From Lycocorax pyrrhopterus obiensis (Eukaryota > Chordata > Aves > Passeriformes > Paradisaeidae): a DNA stretch of 64,000 nt. Shown here in pieces: positions 43,280-55,400 of this stretch. Position 1 is the stretch's first letter. Every line of letters begins with the position of its first letter. The DNA lies in NCBI GenBank assembly GCA_014706295.1, contig JACSVZ010000041.1:1612001-1676000 (forward strand). The letters are read 5' to 3'. The translations under genes were made by a program, and so were the position numbers. The notes below the pieces were generated by a model. That model made no database searches and was not told the DNA's origin. It saw only the letters and a list, made by a program, of their open reading frames with translations.

Positions 43280-43426
43280 TCAGTCGTCGGCCACGATGGA
43301 GAGCGCGCGGAGCTCGCCGAGCTTGGCGTCGTTCTCCCGCTCCCGCTGCTCGTCGCTCAGGCCGGGCCGGTCGATCTGCGCCGTCAGGTCCCCAAAAATC
43401 TTGTGCATCTCCGTGTAGTAGACAAC
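43280..43426 (-). CDS. BIN3: BIN3 last coding exon
   Basis: Read on the minus strand it starts after an AACAG acceptor with VVYYTEMHKIFGDLTAQIDR, then PGLSDEQRERENDAKLGELR and ALSIVADD followed by TGA. No long open frame marks this exon, so it is easily missed by ORF-based calls. Confidence 0.96.
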   Translation of the reverse strand, partial: VVYYTEMHKIFGDLTAQIDRPGLSDEQRERENDAKLGELRALSIVADD

Positions 43427-46400
43427 CTGTTGGCGAAGGGGGAGTTGGGGAGGGAGGGGAACGGGGGTCTCCTCCCCACCGCAGCCCCCCTCCCCCTCGC
43501 GGGTGCCCTCGGCAGCCCCTCGCCGCGGCGCTGGTGTCTAAAATAGCTCCCTCCCATGTGGCGATGCCACCCCCTTGGATTATTACAACTCAACACATTT
43601 TAATAACGCGCTGCCCTTCTCCGCTCGCTTCCCATCTGGGAGCCGCGCGTGCGGGGCTGCCACCGGCGCCCGCCACCCTCCCGCAGCCGCCTCGTCCCCC
43701 CCTGGTTCGGCACCGGTGCCACCGGCACGAGCCGCCTGCCCACCGGCCCGCGCGGCCCGCGGGTCGGGGCTCGGTGGGCCACGGCGGGCAGGGCGAGGGG
43801 CTCGGTGCGTTTGGCGAGGGGCAAGCCCGGCAGAGCCGTGCCCCGTGCGAAGCACGGGGAGGAGGAGGAGGAGGACGAGGAGGAGGGGTGTGTTAATAAC
43901 GTGCTAATTAGCACCGCCAATTATCCCCGGCAGCGAGCAGCGCTTGCCGGCGCGGGAGCCCGTGGGTCAGCGCAGGCAGATGGCAGCGGGGTGGCTGCTC
44001 GGGCGCGGGCTCCAGCGAGGAGGGGGGGGGTCCCAGCCCTTCCTGGGAGACCCTCGGGGCTGAGGAACCCCCCCGGTGTCGCGGGACCCTCGGGGCTGCG
44101 GGACCCCCGGCCCTGCCTGCGGGAGCCCCAGCACTGGGATGCCCGGCCCTGACAGTGGGACCCCCGGTGCTGCCTGGGGGATCCTTGGTGCCGTGGGACC
44201 CCCGGCTATGACGGGACCACTGGTACCGCGGGACTTTCAGCCCTGCCTGCCAGACCCCCGGTGCTGTGGCACCCCTGGCACCCCTTGGTGCTGCGGGACC
44301 CCCGGTGCTGCCTGTGAGACCCCCGGAATTGCAGAACCTCTGGGTACCACAGAACCCCTGGCACTGCAGGACCCGCGGGTGCCACAGGACCCCCAGCACC
44401 GCCTGTGGGACCCCTGGCACTGCAGGACCCCCGGTGCCTTGGCAGATGTGGGATCCTGTCCTGGACATCCCCCCACATCCATCAGGGAGGGATTGGGGAG
44501 CGCTGCCCCCCAGGGTGGGCACTGCCAGCGCTGCCCCCGTTTCCCAGAGGGGCCCCAGCATCTCCAGCAGCACCGGTGCGGAGACACACATGGTCTCCAT
44601 GGAGACCAGCTCCCCTAATCCTGCTCAAAACGACGCCGATTTTGGGCAGGCCCGAGGGGGGATCTTGGGGCCCCACATTCCAGCGCCGGCTGCCTGAACG
44701 CCCCCCCTTGCCAGGCCTGTCCATCCCGGGGGTCCGGGGGCTGCTCCGTGGCCGGGGCTCCCCACGCAGCGGTGCCGGCTGAGTCACTGCAATGCTCATT
44801 TACGCAGTGACTAACGAACCCCACACAGGGCTGAGCTGGCAGGGGCTCCCCAAAATCCCTGCACGCCCCCCAAACCACAGCCCCACAGCTGGCTCACCCC
44901 GAACATCCTCCGAACCCCCTCGCAAGCGAGAGAGGCCAAAACCACCCGAAATCCCTCGGCAATGCCACAGGTGAGCAGGGAGCCGGGGGGCAGGGATGCC
45001 AAGCGGGGTGCCAGCGCCCTGGAGCAGCCCCCCGTGTCCCTTGTCCCCAGCCTGGAGTCAGCTGGGCCCCGCTCGGTCACATATGGCCAAGTGGCACTGC
45101 CAATCCCAGCACAGAAAAAGCGCCGGCGCGTTGGAATCAATCCCGTCGGGGTGGCAGGACTTGGAGGCAGATGCTGCCCCCGGGATCGTCCCCAGGGTTG
45201 TCCCCCCAAGATTTGGGGACATTGGTCCCAGGATTGTCCTCCAGGATTGCTCTCAGGATTGTTCCCCAGGATTTGGGGACAATTGTCCCCCAGGATTGGC
45301 TTTGGGACTGCCCTGTGCACCTCAGGATTGTCCCTGAGGATTTTCCACTGACTAGGATTGTCCCCAGGATTGTCCCCAGGATTGTCCTCCAGGATTGCTC
45401 TCAGGATTGTTCCTCAGGATTTGGGGACAACTGTCCCCCAGGATTGGCTTTGGGACTGCCCCGTGCACCTCAGGATTGTCCCTGAGGATTTTCCACTGAC
45501 TAGGATTGTCCCCAGGATTTTTCCCAGGATTGTCCTCCAGGATTGCTCTCAGGATTGTTCCTCAGGATTTGGGGACAATTGTCCCCCAGGATTGGCTTTG
45601 GGACTGCCCCGTGCACCTCAGGATTGTCCCTGAGGATTTTCCACTGACTAGGATTGTCCCCAGGATTTTTCCCAGGATTGTCCTCCAGGATTGCTCTCAG
45701 GATTGTTCCTCAGGATTTGGGGACAATTGTCCCCCAGGATTGGCTTTGGGACTGCCCCGTGCACCTCAGGATTGTCCCTGAGGATTTTCCACTGACTAGG
45801 ATTGTCCCCAGGATTTTTCCCAGGATTGTCCTCCAGGATTGCTCTCAGGATTGTTCCTCAGGATTTGGGGACAATTGTCCCCCAGGATTGGCTTTGGGAC
45901 TGCCCCGTGCACCTCAGGATTGTCCCTGAGGATTTTCCACTGACTAGGATTGTCCCCAGGATTTTTCCCAGGATTGTCCTCCAGGATTGCTCTCAGGGTT
46001 TCTCTCAGGATTGTTCCCCAGGATTTGGGGACAATTGTCCCCCAGGATTGGCTTTGGGACTGCCCCGTGCACCTCAGGATTGCCCCCTAGGATTGTCCCC
46101 AGGATTGCCCCCAGCATCCACACTGGATTGAACGGGCAGAGCAGAGGGAATTCTTCAGTGCTGCTCCCCCTCCTGCAGACACCCCGAGGGACACCCGTGT
46201 CCCCAGGCCCTGCTGAGTGTCCCCAGGCCCTGCTGGGTGTCCCTGGGGACAGCCTGTGTCCCCAGGCCCTGCTGAGTGTCCCCAGGCCCTGCTGGGTGTC
46301 CCTGGGGACGCTCCTCTCCCCCAGCAGGCCCCGCTGCAGACCCGATTGGCACCATCTGGGCACCGCCTCGCCAGCCGAGTCTCGCGAGCTTCACCAACAA

Positions 46401-49400
46401 AATCCCACTGCCATTGATCCCCCCCATGATTTCTCCTGTTGAAACAGGAGTGAAAACCCTCCCAGGGAGGGGATGCACCCCAAACTGGTGGCGGTGACAG
46501 CGGGGGACCCCTCGCTCCGCAGCCAGCTCGCCCTGCCCTACCTGCTCCCGCCAGCCCAGTACTTTTCCAGCTATGGATACCATATGCTCCGTCCCCATCC
46601 CATCAAATCCCAGCTCCAACTTGCCTTTGAGCCCGAGCCAACGGCCCCGAGTCCACCTGTCCTGAACTAATTCTGTTTGGGGACGCGCTGTTCCGCGGAT
46701 TTTCGATAGATCCCGGCCACAATGGCCCAGCCGGGCAGCGGCCGCTTGTTTGGGGCAGCCCTACCCCAAACAAACCCGGGGGCGCTGCCAGGGCTGGGCT
46801 CCCCCAGCCCACAGCACCATCCCTGCCTGCCAGCTCCATCTTCCCCCCCCATTCCATTAAAACCCGAAGGAATCTCATGTTTTCTCGCTGGAAAACAAAG
46901 CCCAAAGCGGGAAGGAAGTGCTGTTCACGCCTCACACCAGCGACAGCTCCAAAATCTCCCCCTTTCATCTCCATGTGGCCACTTCAAAGCCCCCAGCCAG
47001 GGAAATATTTCCCTCCCTTGGCTTGGCCCGGGCCCGTGGGTGGAGAGAAGAATTCGGTGTTGAATGTTACAGCCCTGCGAGCTCGGGACATGTCCCGGCG
47101 TCAGGAGACACCCGGCCCCGGGAGCGCGGCCAGGCCGTGCCATGGGAACTTGCCCGCCCAGGGTTGCCTCCCCAGGAGGCTGGGGAGGGTCTGCTTGGGT
47201 CAAAGCCATGGAGGTGCTCGGGAGCAGGGTCCTTCCCCTTCCCGGAGAGGCAGCTGGTCCCTTCCCAGCTGGACGGGGTCACTGCCACACAATTTGTCTC
47301 GCTTTAACTCCTGGCTTTCTCCAGGGGCAAAAAACAGTGAAAATTACATGGTTTTGCCTTGGGATGGTGGGTTTGATCCAGGGAGAAACAGCCCCAAAGT
47401 CACAGCCCCCCGCACGGGGCCAGCTGATCCCAGTCCCTTTCCTTGAGGGCTGCACCTCCAGCCTCATCCCCCTCCTGGAGAGGTACCCACAGAAAAGGCT
47501 GGAAATAGAAATTCCACTGAGGAATCAGCTCAGGGAGGCACGGAGGGAGGGGAACCCGGGCAGAATTCCCATGCCAGCTCTCACCCCGGATAGGGATGCT
47601 CCCGGCAGCCCCCCGGCTGCCCTTCCCAGCCAGGTGCCTGCAGGTGAGCAGCTGCTGAGCTGACTCAGGGCTCCGGGTGCTATTCCTGGCTCGCCCCTGA
47701 TTCATTACCTTGGGCAAATCGCATCCCTTTTCCATTTCCTTTCAGCCACTTCCACGGGAAAACGCTTCCCAGAGCTCCCGAGCCAGGGGGGCACACACGG
47801 CCCGAGCCCAGGCTCGGCACAGACATTCCAAGCTCTCCTCCCAGCATCCCTCCCCCGGAGGTGGAAGGATGCAGCCAGTGCTGGGAAAAAGAGGGATGCG
47901 GCTCCCATGGAGGCTGGCAGGGAGGGAGGGAGGGATGTGAGCTGCATCCATCTGGGACCAGCTTTAGTCCAGCCTACGGGAGATGCATCAGCTTTGTTGT
48001 GACGCTGCCTTTTTGGGTGTTAAAAACGGGATTTCACCCGGTTTTCCCAACAAATTCCTCACCTGAAGAGAGGCAGGGCAGATAGACGGGAAAGAAAAGC
48101 AGAGGATTCCTGAGGAAGAAGAGGGATAAGGATGGAGAGTCTCACAAACAGCCCCAGCAATGACACCCTCATCTCCGGGCGCTCCGAGCGCACCTCTCCC
48201 AACGTCCTCCTCGCCCCAAATTCCTTGGGAATCGGGCCACAAATGGAGCGAGGAGAAGCCGGAGGGGCAAAGCCGCTCCCTGAAGAAACTCACGGATCGC
48301 AAACCCCCGGAGAGGGCAGAGAACATTGGGGTTTCAAGGTCTCACCCACGGAGGGGGTCCGCAGGGGGAGAAGGGCCAGCGAGACTCTGCGGTGGCTCCG
48401 GGAATTCTGGTTATTCCGGGCTGGAACAGGGAGCCCCGCGCCCGATTGCTAAGGGAACAGCAGGAACAGCATCCCCAGCACCCACCCTGCGGCGCGGGGA
48501 GCATCGGCACCATCTGGTAGGTGAATCAGCCTGCAGACAACTCGCTGGCAGCTCCGCAGAGAGGCCCCCCCCAAGTCGGAGGTGAGATGGAACACGTGCT
48601 CCCGGCACCTCCCGGCGGCCCCCCCCCGCAGCGCACCTGGGTCCCCGCGGCACCTCCCGGCCCCGAAACGCCGCGGGAAAACGCCCACGGCGCGGGCAGC
48701 GCCCGGTTCCGCCCTCATCCCGCCCCGGGAGCCGCGGTGTGGGATGGCAGAGGTTCTCAAAGCCTGGTGAGATCCCAACCCTGCCCCTCTGCAGCCTAAG
48801 GGAAAGGGAGAAGGGAGGAGGAGGAGTGGCAGCACGTTCCTGAAGGAAGCAGGAGGATGGAAATGAAAGCCGGGGGTTATTCAGGACACCTCTTCCTGCA
48901 AATCTTTGGTGTGGAGATGTCCCAGGAGCCTCTTCTCCGCTCACCAGGAGCCACAAGAGACCTTCAGATGAGCCCGAGCACCTCAAACCAGATCCAGCCC
49001 TGAGCTAAGGACTCCACGTCCAAGATGGCATTCCCAGGTGGATAAAGCCATGGAATCCCAGTGGATAATGAACAGGCAGGGCTGGAACTGGGACAGGACA
49101 TGGCACGGGAAGGGACAATGTCTCACCTGTGCCCGGACCAGCGACTCGAAGCTGGGTTTGAAGTAATCGATGCGGCTGCTGTAGAACTTGGGCATCTCCT
49201 CCAGGAGCTGCTTGTTCTTGGCTTCAAAGTCCTCCTTGACGGGGCGCAGCTCCTCCCGGGCCTGCCGAGGGACACAGGGTGGGCTCAGAGTCCTGGGAAA
49301 AGGATCCTCCTGGCCCAGAGGCGCCCCAGGACAACGGGGTGCTTCGCTTGGATGGGGGGACAAGCAGTGACCGGCCTGGTGGGACCCAAGTGACCAATTA

Positions 49401-52400
49401 ATGGAACCTGGTGGGACCCAAGTGACCACTCAATGGAACCTGGTGGGATCCAAGTGACCATTCAATGGAACTTGGTGGGACTCAAGTGACCACTCAATAG
49501 GACCTGGTGGGACTCAAGTGACCACTCAATGGAACCTGGTGGAACTCAAGTGACCACTCAATGGAACCTGGTGGGATCCAAGTGACCATTCAATGGAACT
49601 TGGTGGGACTCAAGTGACCACTCAATAGGACCTGGTGGGACTCAAGTGACCACTCAATGGAACCTGGTGGGACCCAAGTGACCACTCAATGGAACCTGGT
49701 AGGATCCAAGTGACCAATTAATGGAACCTGGTGGCACCCAAGTGACCACTCAATGGAACCTGGTGGGACACAAGTGACCACTCAATGGAACCTGGTAGGA
49801 CCCAAGTGACCATCCAATGGACCCTGGTGGGACCCAAGTGACCATTCAATAGGACCTGGTGGCACTCAAGTGACCACTCAATAGGACTTGGTGGAAGCCA
49901 AGTGACCATTCAATGGACCCTGGTGGGACCCAAGTGACCACTCAATAGGACCTGGTGGGACACAAGTGACCACTGAATGGAAGCTGGTGGGACACAAGTG
50001 ACCAGTTAATGGACCCTGGTGGAACCCAACTGACCATTCAATGGACCCTGGTGGGACTCAAGTGACCATTCAATGGACCCTGGTGGGACTCAAGTGACCA
50101 GTTAATGGAACCTGGTAGGATCCAAGTGACCAATTAATGGACTCTGGTGGAACCCAACTGATCATTCAATGGACCCTGGTGGGACTCAACTGACCATTCA
50201 ATGGACCCTGGTGGGACCCAACTGACCATTCAATGGACCCTGGTGGGACCCAAGTGACCATTCAATAGGACCTGGTGGCACTCAAGTGACCACTCAATAG
50301 GACTTGGTGGAAGCCAAGTGACCATTCAATGGACCCTGGTGGGATCCAAGTGACCATTCAACGGACCCAACCTCTGACCCTGGAAAGCCACAGGACATCC
50401 AGAGAGGTTGTGTCTTCTCTCCTTCGGAAAAACACGGACAAAACCCAGCCCCAGAGCTCAGTCAGGCTGGAGAACGTCCCTGGCCACATCCCCGTCCCCT
50501 CACCCCGCGATTCCCGGGAGCATCGCTCCAGGATCCTGCCCCCACCGTCACCGTGACCTTCAGCTCAGTGCATCCAACTGGCTCCTCTAAACAGAGCGTG
50601 GGGAGGACGGGAAATGTCTCCGGGATGGTGTGGAAAAGGGCAGGAGGGGGTGGGCTGTGAAATATTAGAGTCTGCCACTTAATCCCGGTGCCATTCCGAC
50701 GGGAGGGGGGTGCGGGAGAGCCCGGGCACAGGGACAGCGTGCCAGGGGGGTGGCAGGGACTGGGCTCCAGGCTGGAAAAACCTGGAATCATCCCAGAAAA
50801 GGAGCAAATTTGCCATGAAACCAGGAGTGTTGAAACTCCTGGGATGGGGAAAACTCCTGGGATGGAGCTCAAGGGAGCAATAATCCAGGATGGAGCTCAA
50901 GGGGGAAACTCCTGAGATGGAGTTCATGGGGGGAAAACTCCCGGGATGGAGCTCATGGGGGCAAAATCCCAGGATGGAGCTCACACGGAAACTCCTGGGA
51001 TGGAGTTCATGGGGAAATTCCTGGGATGGAGTTCATGGGGGGAAAACTCCCAGGATGGAGCTCATGGGGGTAAAATCCTGGGATGGAGCTCACTGGGAAA
51101 CTCCTGGATGTGAGTTTCATGGGGGAAATTTCCTGGATGGAGCTCAATAGGGGCTAAAATCCCGGGATGGAGTTTCATGGGCGAAACTCCTGGGATTGAG
51201 CCATGGGCAAAAATCCTGATGAATGGAGTTCATGGGGGCAAAATCCCGGGATGGAGTTCATGGGGGAATTCCTGGGATGGAGCTCATGGGGAAACTCCTG
51301 GGATGGAGATCATGGGGAGAACTCCCGAGATGGGAGCTCAGTAATTGAATACCTGGATGAGACGAGGCCGTTTCCCATCAAATCCAGACCCTCTGGATAC
51401 CCCAGGTTCGGGATTGCTCCAGGCTCCCTCCCACAGGTGTTTAAACTCAGTGTTTGGTTAAGATTCTTTTTTTGGGAGGGGGAATTAGATCAAAAGTTCA
51501 TTAAGGGGGGGAAAAAAGAAATGAAATAACTAAACCCTGCTTAATCACCAGGACAAAAGAATTCCCATTTTTCCAAACCCAGCTTTAGTCGCTGAGGCTG
51601 AGCAAAATAAGCTGCTTACTGTTAAACCAGGGGTGTCTTTTGTTCAGGCTGTTCTTAAACACAGAACTTCATTTTTTGGGGGGGAAATTCATCAGAAAAA
51701 CACATTTTCTTTGACTCTGAGTATCAATTGTTCCTGGGAGGATCAAGCCACGTGCTGCCGGAGCGACAGATTTTTGGGGAAAAACGCTGGGGAAGATTTG
51801 ATTAAAGAAAAAAAACCCCAACAACAAACTCCTCACGATTTCGCTAAAATTCGGGAGCGAGCAAAAAGAATCTGGCAAAACTTCCTGTTAACCAATTACT
51901 GCAATTTTCCAAGACGAATTTTTTGGGAACAGGTGGCAAACATAAAGCTGGGAAACGCTCGGATCTGTTCCCTTCCCCATCCAGCTGCTCGCTCAGACGC
52001 CGAGGTCGGGGGGAACCCCCCTGTGCCTCGACCTCAGCGCTGCCTCCGAGCGTCCCCAGGGCTCCGGGGGCGCCGATTCCATTTCCTCCTGGAAAATGTT
52101 CCATTTTCCCTCGGAAAAGCGGCTCCTTCCCTTCACCGAGCGCTCGAAACCGGCGCCGTGCTGTCAAAAATGTGATTTTCACACGGCTAAAAGCCACCCT
52201 CCCAGAATGTTCTACGCCAGATCGGAGGGAAAAGCTTTTCCCCCTCCGAGTTTTCCCGGGAATGCTGCCGGGATTTTGTGGCTCTGGGGGAATCTCAGTA
52301 CCTGGTGCAGCTTGGCCAGGACGGGGCCGGTTCTCTCCTTCTCCTCGTATTTTTCCACCTTGGATTGCAGGCGTTTGTAGTCCTGGAGCGTCTGCTCCCG

Positions 52401-55400
52401 CCGCTTCACGGCCACGTTCAGGCTCGGGAAGACGCTGCTGAACCTGGAATAAAAAAAGAAAAAGGATGGGAAAGGGCTTGGGGTTGGGATGTTTTGGGTG
52501 GATTCAGCATCCAAGGAAAGCCTGGAGCAGCCTGGTCCAGCAGGAAGTTCCCTGCCCGTGGAACTGGGTGGGATTTTCCCAAGCCAAACCATCCCAGCAG
52601 CCTGAATTTACTCGGTTCATGTGGTGTTTCCCAAATTTCTGCTTGGGAAGGGAAAGGAAGAGGTTGAGGAGTGGAAATAGAAGTCCAGGGGAAAAGAAAT
52701 AATAAGTGCAAAATAAATATTAACTGCAGCGTTATTTTTTGCACAATTTTTTGCCTTTTTTGGGGGTTTTTTTGGTCTTTTTTGGTTAATTTTTTGCTTT
52801 GTTTCGGTTTTTTTTTGCACTTTTTTGGTTATTTTTTTGTGCTTTTTTAGGGGTTTTTTTGCATCTCTGGTTAATTTTTTGCGCTTTTTTGGTTAATTTT
52901 TTGCTTTGCTTGGTTATTTTTTTGCACTTTTTTGGTTATTTTTTGTGCTTTTTTAGGGTTTTTTTTGCACTTCTTTGGTTAATTTTTTGTGGTTTTTTGG
53001 TTAACTTTTTGCACTTTTTTGGCTAATTTTTTGGTTTTTTTCCTCTGATTGATTTTTTCGCCTTTTCTTCGGCACATTTTTGCTCTTTTCGGGTCGCAAA
53101 CCCAGCTGAAGAGGAGCCCTGAGCCCTCCCCAGAAGGACTCCCAGCACCCAACGATTCATCCAGGCTCTGGGAAAGATTCCTATTATTAAAATGTGTTAC
53201 AAATCGAGGAAACGTGAACATCTGATGGAGAATATTTTTGAATGTGACAGAAAAGGGAAAAGCAGGAACTGGAGCGTTGCTCCCATCTCTTCATTCCAGG
53301 AAATCGAATTATCCCAGGGGATACCAGGGCTGTGGGCTGGGATCAAATGGGTGATGCTCCCTTTGGAATAATAATTTAATATTCATAAAATCCAGGGTGA
53401 TTTTTGGGGGGGGGGGTTGAGGCCAGGGATTGGCGGTGAAAAATTTGTCTGGGGATGGATTTTACTTCCACGAGGGAACAAACAGCTTTCCCACCTCTTA
53501 AAATGGGGGGAAAAAAAATACAAATAGAAATAGAAATCAAACTGGGGAGGCCATTAGCAAAAAGAAAAGACACAAATGCCACTTGTCGAGTGTCATTTGC
53601 TTCAGATGTGACCTAAATCCACGGTTCAAGCGGAACCACGGGTGTTCCCAGCCCGCCACAGCCACTCCAGCCCTATTAAAATCCCATTTTCCGCTCGCTC
53701 CGGAGGGTGCTGATGGGCTGGACCGGTGGGTGCCGAGGGAAAACTTTCATCCCTGAGCCTCAGCTTGCAAAGGGCAAACGCCAGGAGCCGGGGAGAAATG
53801 GGAATATTCGGATCCCAGCGTTTGTGTGGAGCATCCCTCGGCGAGAGGCTGATCCGGGGGTGTGATCCTTCAATCCTGCACATCCCCCAAGGCTGGCACG
53901 GAACAAACCCACCGAAACACGATCATAAACACAATTACAAATATAAATACACATCCCATGATATTCTCCCTCTGTTGGGACACATTATGGGATGAGGAAC
54001 AACCTGGAAAAGTCATCAGGGAGCTGCTCCAGCTGCCTGGGGAGGATCAGATGCTCAGCCCTGACGTTGCTTTTTATGGGCACCGTCCCACACGATCCCA
54101 TTATATTTAAATGGGAGACATGTCCTGGATGCAGCGGGCTCCAGGCACGGCCTGGCCAGCTCCTGGGCTGCTCAAATATCTCCTGGCTCTGAAAACCCAC
54201 CGGGAGAAGGGTCAGGGGAATAGGGATGGAGGGCAGCGAGGGCGGGAAGGGGCGGCCAGGTTGAGGGGTAACGGGATAACGGTTTGGGTTCACGGAATCA
54301 GGGGATGGTTTGGGTTGGAAGGGATTTCAGGGCTCTCTGGTTGGGGCAGGGACACCTCCCACCGCCCCAGGAGGCTCCAAGCCCACTCCAGCCCGGCCTG
54401 GAACACTCCCAGGGATGTTTTTAGGCCAGGACTCCTCACTATGGGAAGCTCTTTCCCAACGTGGCACACAGACAACGCCAGCAGCTCGAGGCCGCAGCTC
54501 CTGCAGGAATTTCTCCCAGTTATGAACGACGGGAAGGACGGATCCCATCAGTCCAGAGGCTTTCCTGGTTTATTTTATGCTTCATCCTTGACGGGGCAGG
54601 TTTGGGAAGGACACAAAACCTCGCACCTAAAGCGGGGCAGGAGCAGGGAATAAAGACCACGGGGATGAGCCGAGCTGCTCCTCCTCAGCGGGAATCCAGG
54701 CACGGGAATGCCAGAGGAGATTCCAGGCGTGAGGCTGGGAAATCCTCCCTTCCCTGCTGCGCACCAAGCCCTGAGCACGGCCACCATCCAGCAAATCCTG
54801 GAAAACCCTTCCTGAGGCGTCCCCAAACCACCGAGCCTCGTGCTGGCACCCAAACCCCGCTGTTAGCGGTGTTTTCCCGGCAGCCCAGCCTTCCCCTGGC
54901 ACTTCCAGAGCCACGAGGCTCCAGCGAAGCCGCACGCAGCCGCTTCCACCCCCGATCCCGCTCCGCAGGCAAGAGCCAACCCTTCCCCTCGGAAAAAGCA
55001 GCGAGGGAGGGCGCACAAGACGATCAGCGACGCACTTTCCGTTTACTTTGAAGTTAAATCTGGGTTTTAAAAAGAGGAGAAATAAAAAAAAAGGCTCGAT
55101 TTCGATTTATTTTTTAATTTTTTTTTTCCCCACCCTTTTTTATTCCCGGTATCGGCTCAGCGCAATTTCGCAGCCGGTAATGGAAGGACACAGTGCTCCG
55201 GCAGAGCTTTAAAAAAATATCTACAGGGCTGGATCTGAGGAGGCTGGAGCTGTGTAGGCACAGCAGCTCCTGTCTCACAAGGACTTTCAATGCATAGATT
55301 ATACGCTGCATTTCCCAGAGCAGGGGGGGCCCAGTTCCAGCCTGGGCGCTGGGAATCAGATCCCACACTGGGTTGGTTGGGAAGGAACCTTCAGTCACCC

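Noticed and set aside
45358..46131. Repeated 91-residue open frames (MSPGFFPGLSSRIALRIVPQ)
   Set aside because: They recur every 148 bp in rotating frames and are produced by the tandem array. No start context, splice signal or homology supports them.
45190..50366. CRISPR-like regular repeats
   Set aside because: The units are contiguous or built from sub-repeats with no unique spacers. The context is a vertebrate intron. They are minisatellites.
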